A stretch of 20,752 nt of DNA. Origin: Gemmatimonadales bacterium UBA7835. GTDB taxonomy: Bacteria; Gemmatimonadota; Gemmatimonadetes; Longimicrobiales; Gaopeijiaceae. The notes under the pieces are model-generated. The model was given only the letters and a program-made list of their open reading frames with translations, did not search any database and was not told the origin of the DNA. The stretch spans positions 1 to 20,752 of the forward strand of contig DLTN01000058.1 of assembly GCA_002500925.1 (NCBI GenBank), read 5' to 3'. The position numbers and the translations under genes are program-made. This document shows positions 1 through 8,800 of the stretch, piece by piece (position 1 is the first letter of the stretch; each line of letters starts with the position of its first letter).

Positions 1-14
1 CAGTTCACTACCAT
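1..14 (-). CDS. Possible start of the next Bat-operon gene, cut by the window edge
   Basis: On the minus strand an ATG at 14-12 lies inside the last codons of the TPR gene, whose TAG is at 10-8. The frame continues open (Met-Val-Val-Asn) to the window edge. Every earlier gene of this operon except one overlaps its neighbour, so an overlapping start for the next gene fits the pattern. In Bacteroides-type bat operons the gene after the TPR gene encodes BatD, a membrane protein, but only four codons are visible, so the product cannot be identified. No clear ribosome binding site is seen. Confidence 0.3.
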
Positions 15-778
15 CGACGAGCACCCCGTGAAGGCCGGCGACCAAAGCGGGATCGGCTTTCTAGAGCTAGAAGCTTGGTGAGCATAAGTGTCGGGTCTAG
101 ATGAGAGCGCCCTAGCAGCTCAGCCGCTTGCTCAGGTGTCAGTGGAATTTCGTCACTAAATGTGACCGCCGTCTCGCTTTCTCCTTGAGACGGGGGGTCT
201 TCGGCTCGCTCGTCTTCTTCTGCATCAGGGACGTTGACTGAACGTGTCACGACGTCCGCTTCAACTGCTCCTTCTGTCATCTCTCGGCCACTTCGCCGCT
301 CTTGTGTGCTGACTGAGTCGAGGAGTCTGAGGGCCATTGCGAGGTTCCATTTCGCATTCCTGTCATCCGGACGGAATCGGAGCGCCAATCGGTTAGCCTC
401 CACCGATATGGCAGCGTGAATCCGGACGGAATCGGGAACATCGGCATATAGTGCCCTGTCTAGTCGGAGTACTCCGGTGTTGTAGTGTGCTAGGCCGCGG
501 ATTTCCCTGTTTGGTGTGAGTGTGGCACGTGCCAGTTCGTCCTCGGCGGACGATTCGTCATCGCGAGCGAGGGCGGTGCCAAGGTTGTAGCGGATTTGGG
601 TATTCACTGGATCTGTCCGAGTTCGCTTCCTGTATACATCAGCTGCAGCTCGGTACTCGCCCGACCTCTGGAGCCGGTTTCCCCTCTCCACACTCGATTG
701 TTCGACTGTCCAGGTGAGGACAAGTCCGATGGCGGCCAAGAGGCCGACCCCCATCCTAATCCACGAAGCCTGTCTCAT
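8..778 (-). CDS. TPR-repeat membrane-anchored protein (BatC/BatE-like)
   Basis: This encodes 256 residues. Residues 10-25 form a single N-terminal membrane anchor. TPR-like helices follow: residues 30-62 (GNRLQRSGEYRAAADVYRK type, with a DP turn and a YNLGTAL motif) and roughly 92-150 (LAHYNTGVLRLDRAL, NAKWNLAMAL). A charged, low-complexity linker (about 155-210) and a basic Arg-rich tail come next. The domain probably sits in the periplasm and scaffolds protein contacts. I chose the ATG at 778 rather than an upstream in-frame start because it forms an ATGA overlap with the stop of the preceding VWA gene, the same junction used elsewhere in this operon. Bat operons normally have a TPR gene directly after two VWA genes, which supports the call. 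The exact Bat letter is uncertain. Confidence 0.8.
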   Translation of the reverse strand: MRQASWIRMGVGLLAAIGLVLTWTVEQSSVERGNRLQRSGEYRAAADVYRKRTRTDPVNTQIRYNLGTALARDDESSAEDELARATLTPNREIRGLAHYNTGVLRLDRALYADVPDSVRIHAAISVEANRLALRFRPDDRNAKWNLAMALRLLDSVSTQERRSGREMTEGAVEADVVTRSVNVPDAEEDERAEDPPSQGESETAVTFSDEIPLTPEQAAELLGRSHLDPTLMLTKLLALESRSRFGRRPSRGARRW

Positions 779-1785
779 GGCGCCCTTCGGGTTGTTAACC
801 CTGCATCGGAGAGGGCTTCCAATACCAGAAGCGCCAGTCCTATCATTATTAGCCACACGATGGGATCACTAGTCGGCTCCTCGATCGTCTCAGTCCGACC
901 GGATACGGAGCGGAGATCAGCGATCAGAGAACGGATGCTTTCTTCGCCTTCGATTTGGTGGAAGGCGCCACGACCGACATCAGCGATCTGCCTGAGGAGA
1001 TCTTCATCGTAACCGGCTACCACTGGCAATCCTGAACCGTCGAGAAGCGGTGCTGTGGAGCCGGTGAGTGTCAGGGCGGCCCCGGAAACTGTTCCTATCC
1101 CTGCTGTCCAGATCGTAGCACCTGACTCGACTGCCGACTGCGTCGACGTAATGACCATGTCTTGACTGTCGTGTGCTTCTCCGTCTGAGACAACGAGTAC
1201 AACTGGAGAGGTGTCCGGCCGAGACCGTCTTTCCCACTCCTCAATGGCATCTTCGATAAGAACACCTAGAGATGTGCCCTGGTCTCTTGCGCTAACTAAG
1301 CTTGGAACCACCCATGGCGAGAAAAAAGAGACCACATCGCTATCATCAGTCAGCGGAACCAGCTGATATGACCAGTCGGCAAATATGCTTAGTCCTACCC
1401 GGTCAGCTACTCCAGCGCCAATAATGTCCTCCACTAGGCGCTGGGCCCACGCGATGCGGCTTGGTTCCACGTCGTTGCCGGTCATCGACTGGGAGACGTC
1501 AACCGCTATGAGTAGGTCAACAGGTGTGACAGGTACTTCTTCTGGTTGAACTGGTGCGATACCTGAAAAAGCACTCCCTAGCAGTGCCACTGCCAAAAAG
1601 GTCGAAACCAAACGGAGCGATGGAAAGAGGTCGACTCGTCTGCCGATCAGGCGGAAAGCAGCTTGTCGACCGCCGTAGGCGTTTACTAGTCGAACACCAC
1701 GCCGCCACTGCCCGACGATCGCTACACTGACCACGAAAAGCATTGCTGGGATTAGGCCGATCAGTTCCGGGCGCTCGAAGGTCAT
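775..1785 (-). CDS. von Willebrand factor A membrane protein (BatB-like)
   Basis: The protein has 336 residues: two N-terminal membrane segments (about 8-25 and 57-74), a VWA domain (about 90-290) and a C-terminal membrane helix (about 308-324). The MIDAS metal site is visible as DVSQS at 96-100, a threonine in GTSLG near 170 and SDGEAH at 200-205, so the divalent-cation adhesion site looks intact. The VWA domain should face one side of the inner membrane between the flanking helices, as in BatA/BatB. The ATG at 1785 overlaps the TGA of the preceding VWA gene (ATGA). The downstream TPR gene is joined in the same way. In related systems VWA proteins act with MoxR ATPases; the specific substrate here is unknown. 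Confidence 0.87.
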   Translation of the reverse strand: MTFERPELIGLIPAMLFVVSVAIVGQWRRGVRLVNAYGGRQAAFRLIGRRVDLFPSLRLVSTFLAVALLGSAFSGIAPVQPEEVPVTPVDLLIAVDVSQSMTGNDVEPSRIAWAQRLVEDIIGAGVADRVGLSIFADWSYQLVPLTDDSDVVSFFSPWVVPSLVSARDQGTSLGVLIEDAIEEWERRSRPDTSPVVLVVSDGEAHDSQDMVITSTQSAVESGATIWTAGIGTVSGAALTLTGSTAPLLDGSGLPVVAGYDEDLLRQIADVGRGAFHQIEGEESIRSLIADLRSVSGRTETIEEPTSDPIVWLIMIGLALLVLEALSDAGLTTRRAP

Positions 1786-2717
1786 GGCAGGACCCCATAC
1801 GGCGAACCTCGGAGTGCTACAGCCGCTACTGCTAGGGAGAGTCCAACTAAAGCTAGGAGCCACCGATACGTTGTGCTCTCCGTGCGTTGGATGGTTGCCT
1901 CCGAGGGTTGAACGATACGATCGATCTCTTCGTAGATGTCACCGAGTGCGTTGACGTCGGTCGCCTGGAAGTACTCGCCACCGGTTATCCGGGCGGCTTG
2001 GGTCAGGACTGTCTCCATTGCGTTCTGATCGCGACCGCGCTCCTGCCCTATCGCTACTGGGTAGATCGTTACTCCAACGGCAGCCGCTGCTCGAGCGGCT
2101 AGGTCAGGCATGACCCCTGCTTTATTGTGGGCCCCGTCGGTGACGAGGATGAGCACCTTAGACTCGTGTGGTGAGTCTTCGAGGAGTCCAGCTCCGGCCG
2201 AGATCGCGCCCGCGATATCAGTCCCATCGGTCAAGAGTCCAACTTCGAGCTGTTCAACTGCGTTGAGAGTGATGTATCCGTCGTGTGTAAGGGGCAATCG
2301 GGTTAGAGCCTCTCCGGCGAAGGCTACGAGTCCTATGTCGTCGCCTCGTGCCTCAATGAATGACATTGCTGTAGTCTTTGCTACATCCAGCCGACTGACT
2401 CGTGCACCCATATCCTCGGCCCACATCGAGGTAGACAGATCCAGCGCCAGAGCAATTCCGACGCCCTCTACCTGTGGTTCGTCGAAGGTCCGAATGATTT
2501 GAGGGTTCGCTAGTGCTGTGATCAGCGAGGCAAAGGCGACGATGCGAAAGAGCAGGGGGGCCCACTGAAGCCATCGATGGCTTATTGAGCGGGTGAAGCC
2601 TGCTCCCGACGTTGCCATGGTTAGTGCTGCCCTAGGTCCTGGCCGCAGAATAAACGAGAGCGGTATGAGGCCCAGCAGAAGGAACATCCACCTAGGCTGA
2701 GCGAGGTCTAGTGTCAT
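1782..2717 (-). CDS. von Willebrand factor A membrane protein (BatA-like)
   Basis: The protein has 311 residues with membrane segments at about 10-25 and 53-70, a VWA domain at about 85-265 and a C-terminal helix at about 285-303. The MIDAS motif is present as DLSTS (93-97), TDGTD (163-167) and TDGAHN (193-198). This topology, two helices then VWA then one helix, is the usual BatA/BatB arrangement. The start at 2717 gives an ATGA overlap with the upstream gene; a longer in-frame start would push into that gene without adding recognisable sequence. The adjacent second VWA gene is probably a paralogue, so the pair may form a heteromeric membrane complex driven by the MoxR ATPase encoded upstream. 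Confidence 0.88.
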   Translation of the reverse strand: MTLDLAQPRWMFLLLGLIPLSFILRPGPRAALTMATSGAGFTRSISHRWLQWAPLLFRIVAFASLITALANPQIIRTFDEPQVEGVGIALALDLSTSMWAEDMGARVSRLDVAKTTAMSFIEARGDDIGLVAFAGEALTRLPLTHDGYITLNAVEQLEVGLLTDGTDIAGAISAGAGLLEDSPHESKVLILVTDGAHNKAGVMPDLAARAAAAVGVTIYPVAIGQERGRDQNAMETVLTQAARITGGEYFQATDVNALGDIYEEIDRIVQPSEATIQRTESTTYRWLLALVGLSLAVAAVALRGSPYGVLP

Positions 2718-3754
2718 GGAGATTCCGTCTCTTCGACCCAAGAGCGTACAGCGCTAACGTCACGCTCAGCTTCGTCAGCCGGTGGGCGCTCCCCACCGAA
2801 TTTTACTTCCTCGGCGTGCTCCATGACTTCGGTCAGGTTTTCGACCGCAGCTATTTTTGCGAAGCGTGGGAGAACCGCTGCGGTCTCGAGGTCGCTCATG
2901 AGTTCCGTGCTCGTATGTGCTGGTCCCCAACGCTGATCGAAGACCTCGATGAATCGTCGAGTGATGCTACTGGCCCTGTTATAGAAGCCGCGTACGTCGC
3001 CGTCCCGATGGAGCCCTTCTTCCAGAAGCGCATCGAATGCTTCGAGAGCTGCCAATCTCGGATCTACAGGAGGTGCAGGTCGAGTTCGATAGGCCTCCCA
3101 TAGCTTGTTACCAGAGGTGAAGAGCACCCACGTAAAGACTGTACCGAAAAAGAGGAGCAGAATCGTAGCTGGCCAATGTCGGGCGCCGCCTACTACATCT
3201 GCGACTGGCTGTGGCTGAACTCCGTTGGAGGCGTCCTCGAGGTCTAGTATGGATGTGACCCAGAGAGATTGCTCTGGGATCAAAAGCATCCGAGCTGATG
3301 GCGTTTCGGAGGGAGCGTTTCGGAAGGATGACCACCTCCCGACATGATCACCCTCTTCAGCGAATTGTGCGTTTGTCGCTTCGCGCTTACGAGCCGCGAA
3401 AATCGGAAACTCTGGAACCGTGATAAGACCAACCTGGAAGGCTATTAGAGGGTATGTGACCGCTAGGCGAACTCTATTGCCTGCTAGCGAATCGGCGGTC
3501 CACTGCACCTGCCCGAAGGATTCGAAATCGGACGTATCTAATGAGTCTGGGAGGAAGACTATGGTGCCCGGTGCCAGGTCGATAACCAAGGATAGATCGA
3601 TGAGGTCTCCGATCCCTACGGTATCGCTTGACAGAGTGATGTCAGAGACAGAAACAGTCCCACCAGATTCCTGAGTTAACGCTGCTGCTGGGTCTATCGC
3701 AAAGGTGAAGACCACCAGTTGAAAGAGCGATTTCAAAATTCCCGCCCTAGTCAT
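2714..3754 (-). CDS. BatD/DUF4381-like membrane protein
   Basis: The protein has 346 residues: an N-terminal signal sequence (about 1-26, AAALTQ cleavage region), a predicted beta-rich periplasmic region (about 33-120) resembling the immunoglobulin-like parts of BatD proteins, one membrane helix (about 195-212) and a helical cytoplasmic tail (about 230-345). The tail contains DPRLAALEAFDALLEEG and FYNRASSITRRFIE stretches typical of DUF4381-like tails. The gene lies 18 bases after the DUF58 gene and overlaps the first VWA gene by ATGA, so it belongs to the same operon. No catalytic residues are evident, and a scaffolding or partner role in the MoxR/VWA complex is inferred. The family assignment rests on architecture and position, not on a strong sequence signature. 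Confidence 0.7.
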   Translation of the reverse strand: MTRAGILKSLFQLVVFTFAIDPAAALTQESGGTVSVSDITLSSDTVGIGDLIDLSLVIDLAPGTIVFLPDSLDTSDFESFGQVQWTADSLAGNRVRLAVTYPLIAFQVGLITVPEFPIFAARKREATNAQFAEEGDHVGRWSSFRNAPSETPSARMLLIPEQSLWVTSILDLEDASNGVQPQPVADVVGGARHWPATILLLFFGTVFTWVLFTSGNKLWEAYRTRPAPPVDPRLAALEAFDALLEEGLHRDGDVRGFYNRASSITRRFIEVFDQRWGPAHTSTELMSDLETAAVLPRFAKIAAVENLTEVMEHAEEVKFGGERPPADEAERDVSAVRSWVEETESP

Positions 3755-3772
3755 AGTCAGGGCTTAGCCAGA

Positions 3773-4687
3773 TCATCGTTGCATCCTCGCACGTCGACGA
3801 AAGAATCCAATGAGAGGTGGCAGGTAGTCATGGCGTGTGTCGACATCTACCACGTCGAGCTTGAGGTCGCGGAATAGGTCGCTCATGCGTTCTTGAACTT
3901 GCTGTGAGTGTGCCTTCCAAGAGTCGCGGACCTTACGTTTATTGGTGTTTAAGACCCTGCGATGACCCGTCTCCGGGTCGTCCAATGCTAGCATCCCCAC
4001 CTTTGGGAGGCTTCCCGTCGCCGGATCGATGAGGCGGATCGGAACGAGGTCGTGATACCAGGCCAGCTTTCGGGCGGCCCGTATCAACTCAGAGTCTGCT
4101 TTTGGCCCCGTTAGGAAATCACTGATCAGAAATACGGTTGTTTTCTGTCTTAGCACCCTGTCCGCATAACGGAGTCCCGCCGAGAGCATAGTGGAACGAC
4201 TCTCTGGCCTGTGTGAGAGGAGTTCAAGTACGAGTCGCATAGCATGGCGTCTCCCGGTATCTGGCGGGATGAAGTATTCCACCTTGTCGGTAACCAGGAG
4301 CAGGCCTACTCGGTCGTTATTTGTTGTTGCCGCCAAGGCCAAAATCGCAGCGATTTCTGACGCTATAATTGAGTTCTGTTTAGCCCCGGTTCCGAAAGTC
4401 TTCGAAGCGGACAGGTCGACTACGATGAGAGCATTTAGTTGCCTCTCCTCTACGAATTCTTTCACGAAAAGGTGTCCACGACGAGCTGTCACGTTCCAGT
4501 CAATAGAGCGCACGTCATCACCAGGCTGATACTCGCGTACGTCAGAGAATTCTAGGCCTCGACCCTTAAAGATTGAGTGATATTCTCCTGAAAAAAGCGA
4601 CTCGACTAGACGGGCGGTTGTGAGTTCTATCCGCTTGAGTTGAGCCGAGACCTCCGCACTGAACACGAAATCCGGGTCGGCCAGCAT
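3773..4687 (-). CDS. DUF58 (VWA-like) protein of the MoxR operon
   Basis: This is a 304-residue soluble protein. The DUF58 hallmark spans residues 42-69, with GRGLEFSDVREY, PGDDVRSIDW and ARR elements. It is followed by VVDLSAS (89-95), the first strand of a VWA-like fold with a DxSxS metal motif. No signal peptide or membrane helix is seen, so it is cytoplasmic. DUF58 genes lie next to moxR in most bacterial MoxR operons and their products are considered partners of the ATPase; the molecular role is not established. The ATG at 4687 overlaps the MoxR stop by one base (TGATG), which implies coupled translation. The C-terminal region (about 200-304) shows no other motif I recognise. Confidence 0.9.
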   Translation of the reverse strand: MLADPDFVFSAEVSAQLKRIELTTARLVESLFSGEYHSIFKGRGLEFSDVREYQPGDDVRSIDWNVTARRGHLFVKEFVEERQLNALIVVDLSASKTFGTGAKQNSIIASEIAAILALAATTNNDRVGLLLVTDKVEYFIPPDTGRRHAMRLVLELLSHRPESRSTMLSAGLRYADRVLRQKTTVFLISDFLTGPKADSELIRAARKLAWYHDLVPIRLIDPATGSLPKVGMLALDDPETGHRRVLNTNKRKVRDSWKAHSQQVQERMSDLFRDLKLDVVDVDTRHDYLPPLIGFFRRRARMQR

Positions 4688-5658
4688 CAGGGAGCGGGTA
4701 CTGCCTCGAGCAGTTGCGTTACTAGCTGGTCGGGATCGATGCCGCGCGCATCTGCCTCATATGTCGTGCGTAGTCGGTGGCGCATGACTTTGGGTGCCAT
4801 CGCCTTAACGTCGTCGGGCATGACATAGTCCCGGCCTTGAAGGAATGCTCTGGCGCGTGATGTGCGCGTCAGGAAGATCGTGGCGCGCGGGGACGCTCCA
4901 TATTCGATGAGTGAGTCGAAATGCGAGAGGCCGTAGTTGCTTGGCTCACGTGTTGCAAATGTTAGCTCGACAATGTAGTCGAGCACCTCGTCCTCCAGTC
5001 GAATGTTAGCAACTGCTTTTCGTGCATCCGCTATCTGATCTGCGTTGATCACTGTATCGACCGGAATATGTGTGCCCTTGGCAACACGTCGAACGATTTC
5101 TTTCTCGTCAACGCGATCGGGGTAACCGATCTGGAGCTTCATTGCGAATCGATCAAGCTGGGCTTCGGCCAAAGGGTAGGTGCCGTGCAATTCGACAGGA
5201 TTCTGTGTCGCAAGAACCATGAAGGGGTTTTCGAGATGGTAGGTCTCGCCAGCGATAGTGACTTGCCTCTCCTCCATCGCTTCCAAAAGAGCTGCTTGAA
5301 CCTTTGGCGGGGCTCGGTTGATCTCGTCTGCTAGGATAATGTTAGAAAAGATTGGCCCCTTCTGAACCTTGAAGTCTCCTGATGATTGATCGAAAACTGG
5401 TGTGCCGATGATGTCCGTCGGGAGAAGGTCGGGAGTGAACTGAATTCGTCGGAATCTGGTGTGGATCGCTTCCGCGAGGGTCCGGACCATGAGTGTCTTA
5501 GCTAGCCCAGGAAGTCCCTCAAGAAGAATGTGACCTCCCGTCAGAAGTGCTACGAGTAGCCCTTCAACTGCCTCGTGTTGACCTACAACCCGTTCGTGCA
5601 CGGTGCTGGAGACACCATTGAGAATATTTTTACCGGTTTCGGTATTTCCTTGCTCCAA
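4687..5658 (-). CDS. MoxR-family AAA+ ATPase, TTG start
   Basis: The protein has 323 residues. It carries Walker A GLPGLAKT (48-55), Walker B IILADE (107-112), the MoxR signature ADEINRAPPKVQAALLEAM, a sensor motif ATQNP (150-154) and the arginine-finger region EAQLDRF (165-171). The C-terminal lid domain contains the usual RASI/FL-type segment (SPRATIFL, DDVKAMAPKVMRHR). MoxR ATPases are chaperone-like enzymes that work with VWA proteins in complex maturation or stress tolerance. The start codon is TTG. The first in-frame ATG lies beyond the P-loop, an in-frame TAA lies six bases upstream of the TTG, and GGAG sits six bases before it. This is the first gene of the cluster that ends at the left window edge. 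Confidence 0.93.
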   Translation of the reverse strand: MEQGNTETGKNILNGVSSTVHERVVGQHEAVEGLLVALLTGGHILLEGLPGLAKTLMVRTLAEAIHTRFRRIQFTPDLLPTDIIGTPVFDQSSGDFKVQKGPIFSNIILADEINRAPPKVQAALLEAMEERQVTIAGETYHLENPFMVLATQNPVELHGTYPLAEAQLDRFAMKLQIGYPDRVDEKEIVRRVAKGTHIPVDTVINADQIADARKAVANIRLEDEVLDYIVELTFATREPSNYGLSHFDSLIEYGASPRATIFLTRTSRARAFLQGRDYVMPDDVKAMAPKVMRHRLRTTYEADARGIDPDQLVTQLLEAVPAP

Positions 5659-5661
5659 ACC

Positions 5662-5803
5662 TTACTCCGTGGTCGAGGTCCCGGCCGATTGAACAATCAT
5701 GTACAACCAGTCGCGAGTGTGTCGAAGCAGACGAGGTGATTGTTCGTTTGCTTCTAAGAGGCCCGACAATGTTCGGTTGACGGCCGCACCACGCCAGAGG
5801 GTT
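5662..5803 (-). other. Gap between the RND and moxR genes, with an open frame of uncertain meaning
   Basis: The 145 bases between the pump stop and the moxR start are open in one minus frame, ending with TAA at 5664-5662. That frame would encode a stretch beginning ETLWRGAAVNRTLSGLLEAN and ending TSTTE. Its only ATG start lies inside the pump gene and has no visible ribosome site; a TTG start inside the gap is possible. I recognise no domain. It could be a short leader gene, the remnant of a longer gene, or chance. No convincing promoter or terminator was found here, so moxR may be transcribed from the pump operon or from an unseen promoter. Confidence 0.3.
5665..5668 (-). promoter_or_regulatory. 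Ribosome binding site that fixes the TTG start of moxR
   Basis: GGAG on the minus strand, six bases before the TTG. It supports the non-ATG start, because no in-frame ATG is available before the Walker A motif. Confidence 0.6.
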
Positions 5804-8800
5804 TCAGGTTCCTGCTGAACTAAACACTTCGGCCGCCGCCGCACCCTCGACCGCCATAGTTCGCCGACGCTTGAACCACCTGACAATGCGATCTTCGGTA
5901 ACGGCTAGGGCTGGAACAACCACCATGATTAAGAGGGTGGCGAATAAAATCCCAAAGCCGAGACTGACGGCGGTTGGCGCCAGGAACTGCGCCTGGATGC
6001 TCCGCTCGAAGATCAGCGGTGAGATACCTAGGAAAGTCGTGAGTGATGTGAGGAAGATCGGACGGAATCTCTGACGCGCCGCGTTGAGCAGTGCATCCTC
6101 TAGCACAAGGCCTCTGGCCTTCTCTGCATTCACGAAGTCCATGAACACCAGTGTGTCGTTTACGACAACTCCGGTTAGCCCGATGATCCCGAACAAGCTG
6201 AAGAGGCCCACGGGAACGCCGATAATTGCGTGTCCTATCAGTGCGCCGATGATCCCGAACGGAATCGCGGACATGATCACCAATGGCTGTATGTATGAGT
6301 TCAGCGGGATCGCGAGCAGGGCAAAGATCCCAAGAAGGGCAAGCATGAAGCCACGACCGAGAGATGCGAACGTGTCGTCTTGCTCGGCTCGCTCGCCACT
6401 CAAGCCGAATGAAACGCCTGGGTGCCTCTCACTCAGCATCGGTAGGACTACACGCTCTAGTTGGCGATTCACCTCGTCAGTCGTTACGACAGACTCATCG
6501 GCATCAGCGGTTACAGAAACAATTCGCTCACCCTCTCGTCGAGTGATACTTGTTGGCGTACTCCCTAGAGAGATGGTTGCGACTTGGTCGAGTGGTGCAC
6601 GGGCGCCCCCGGGTGTAGACACGCGGAAGACGAGCAGGTCTGCGACGGCGTCTCGCTCCGACTCAGGGAGACGGATGTAGACGGGCATCTCCTCGCCATC
6701 GCGTTGCAGTCTCTGAACCTCTGCACCAAAGAACGCACCGCGCACTTGGTTCGCTAGATCTTCGAGGGTGATACTTAGTGTCCTAGCATCCGGACGTAGG
6801 TCGATCTGAAATTCTTGCTCACCTCGGTCATCGTCGGTAAGGATGTCGAAGACCCCACTGAACTGAGCAAGTTCGGTGGCTACGTCTGCGGATGCTGCTT
6901 TGAGCGCTTGCTCGTCAGCTGATGCGAGCTGAACCTGAATAGCTTCCGCTACACGGAAGAAATCCGATGTGATTGCAAAGGACCTTACGCCGCTTAGTTC
7001 AGGCAGTTCTGCTCGCCAAGCGGTCTCAAACTCTAACGGGGTGAATGCACTCACCTCGGGGTTGGGCAACTCAACCGTTAGTGACGCTCTGCTAGAGGAC
7101 GAGCTCCGAGGTGTGTCAGTCTGCCCAGGCCCACCACCTCCGCCACCACCTCCGACCACAGAGTAGAGGTTTTGGATCGGGGAGGGGTGGTCAGACGGAA
7201 GGTCCATTGCCATCCGATCTCCGGCTCTCAGGACAGATGCCTCGATCTTCTGAATGACTTCTAGCGTCCGTTCGACTGAAGTGCCTGGCGGCATCTGAAG
7301 GTTGGCTACGACGGTCTCACCCTGAATAGAGGGCAGGAAGGAAAAAGGAAGGCGCCCGCCACCGATCAGACCGAAGCAGATGAGTATCGACGCCAGTGCC
7401 CCCGACATGATTACTCCAGGGTTGAAGATGCTGAAGCGAACACCCCTGGTGAGCGGTCCAGAAATGAATTTCTGAAGGATGATGTCGACTTGGGCTCGAG
7501 TCTCATTGATCCTTACAAGGAAACGATTTGAGGTGCGACTCGATGGGTCATCGTGCGATAGGTGCATCGGCAAGATGAAGAGTGCTTCTACGAGCGAGAG
7601 GAGGAGCACCGTAATTACCACGAGGGGTAAATCGATCAAAAGGCGCCCAAGAGTGCCTTCGATAAACAGGAGGGGGGCAAAGGCTACCACAGTCGTGAGA
7701 ACAGCAAACACCACTGGGCGTGCTATGCGGATTGCTCCTACCTCAGCAGCCTCGAGAGGGGATCGACCTTTCTCCCTCTCAGCGAAGATGTTTTCTCCCA
7801 TGACGATTGCGTCGTCGACCACGATGCCGAGAGCAAGGATGAAGCCGAATAGTGAGATCGTGTTCATCGTTACGCCGAGGGGGGCGAGTAGCGCGAATGC
7901 GCCGATGAATGAGATCCCAATCCCTATTGCTGTCCATGCGGCCAGCTTCAGGTCCAAGAAAAGCGTAAGGGCTATCAGGACTAGCGTCAGACCAAGGATC
8001 CCATTCTTGATTAAGAGCTTTAGCCTCCCGTCCAAAACAATAGACTGGTCCTGCCACACGGACGCGGTCACGCCCTTAGGCAGCCGTGCTGAAAAGTTGG
8101 CTACATACGTATGGACGGCTTCGGCGACGTCGAGCACGCTCTCCTCTCCGACCCGATAAGCTGTGACCACTACCGCTCGCTGACCATTAAATGTTGCAGC
8201 TAGGTCTGAGTTGGCGAATCCATCTGTTACCGTGGCGATGTCACTGAGGAGGACTTCGGTCCCATTGGCTTCTGCAAGCACCACTATATCGCGAAAATCT
8301 TCTGCAGTCTGATTGCGCCCCTGTGTTCTGAGCAGAACACGCCCGTCACGAGTCTCGATTTCGCCACCCGAAAGTTCGAGGCTTTCTCGTCGTACAATCG
8401 TAGCCAGTTGGGACAGCGAGAATCCGTATGCGTCGAGGACGTCGGAGGACACTTCAATCGACAATTCGTAATCTCTAGTACCTGAGATCTGGACGTCAGA
8501 GATCGCTCCAAGCGCGATTAGGTCGTCTCGCGCTTCTTTCGCCAGCACTTTAAGTGCCCGTTCACCCACGTTGCCCGAAACGACCAGCTGAATGACTTGG
8601 GAGCGGGGCGATGCCAGATTTACAACCGGTCGTTCAATTTGGACTGGAAACGTCCTGATGCGGTCGATGGCGGACTTTACTTCGTCGAGGACCTGTTGCT
8701 TGTCGACACCGCTTCGTAGCTCTGCGGTGACTACAGCGAGGCTCTGTGACGCGGTCGCGTTGACCTCTTCTACTTCGTCGATTGACTCAAGGGCTGCTTC

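Noticed and set aside
779..856. Longer N-terminus for the TPR protein (and similar extensions for the two VWA proteins and the adaptor)
   Set aside because: The extensions lie within the preceding genes, while the internal ATG codons form exact ATGA overlaps, the recurring junction in this window.
5662..5886. 74-residue protein starting inside the pump gene and ending before moxR
   Set aside because: Its start overlaps the pump C-terminus by 83 bases without a ribosome site, and no domain is recognised. Only the gap portion is kept as an uncertain feature.
7479..8159. Long plus-strand open frame (226 codons) opposite the RND pump gene
   Set aside because: It is the antisense of a well-supported pump gene; its translation is Ser/Arg/Thr-rich without domains. 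The same applies to the other plus-strand frames under minus-strand genes, such as 6084-6680 and 18410-18763.
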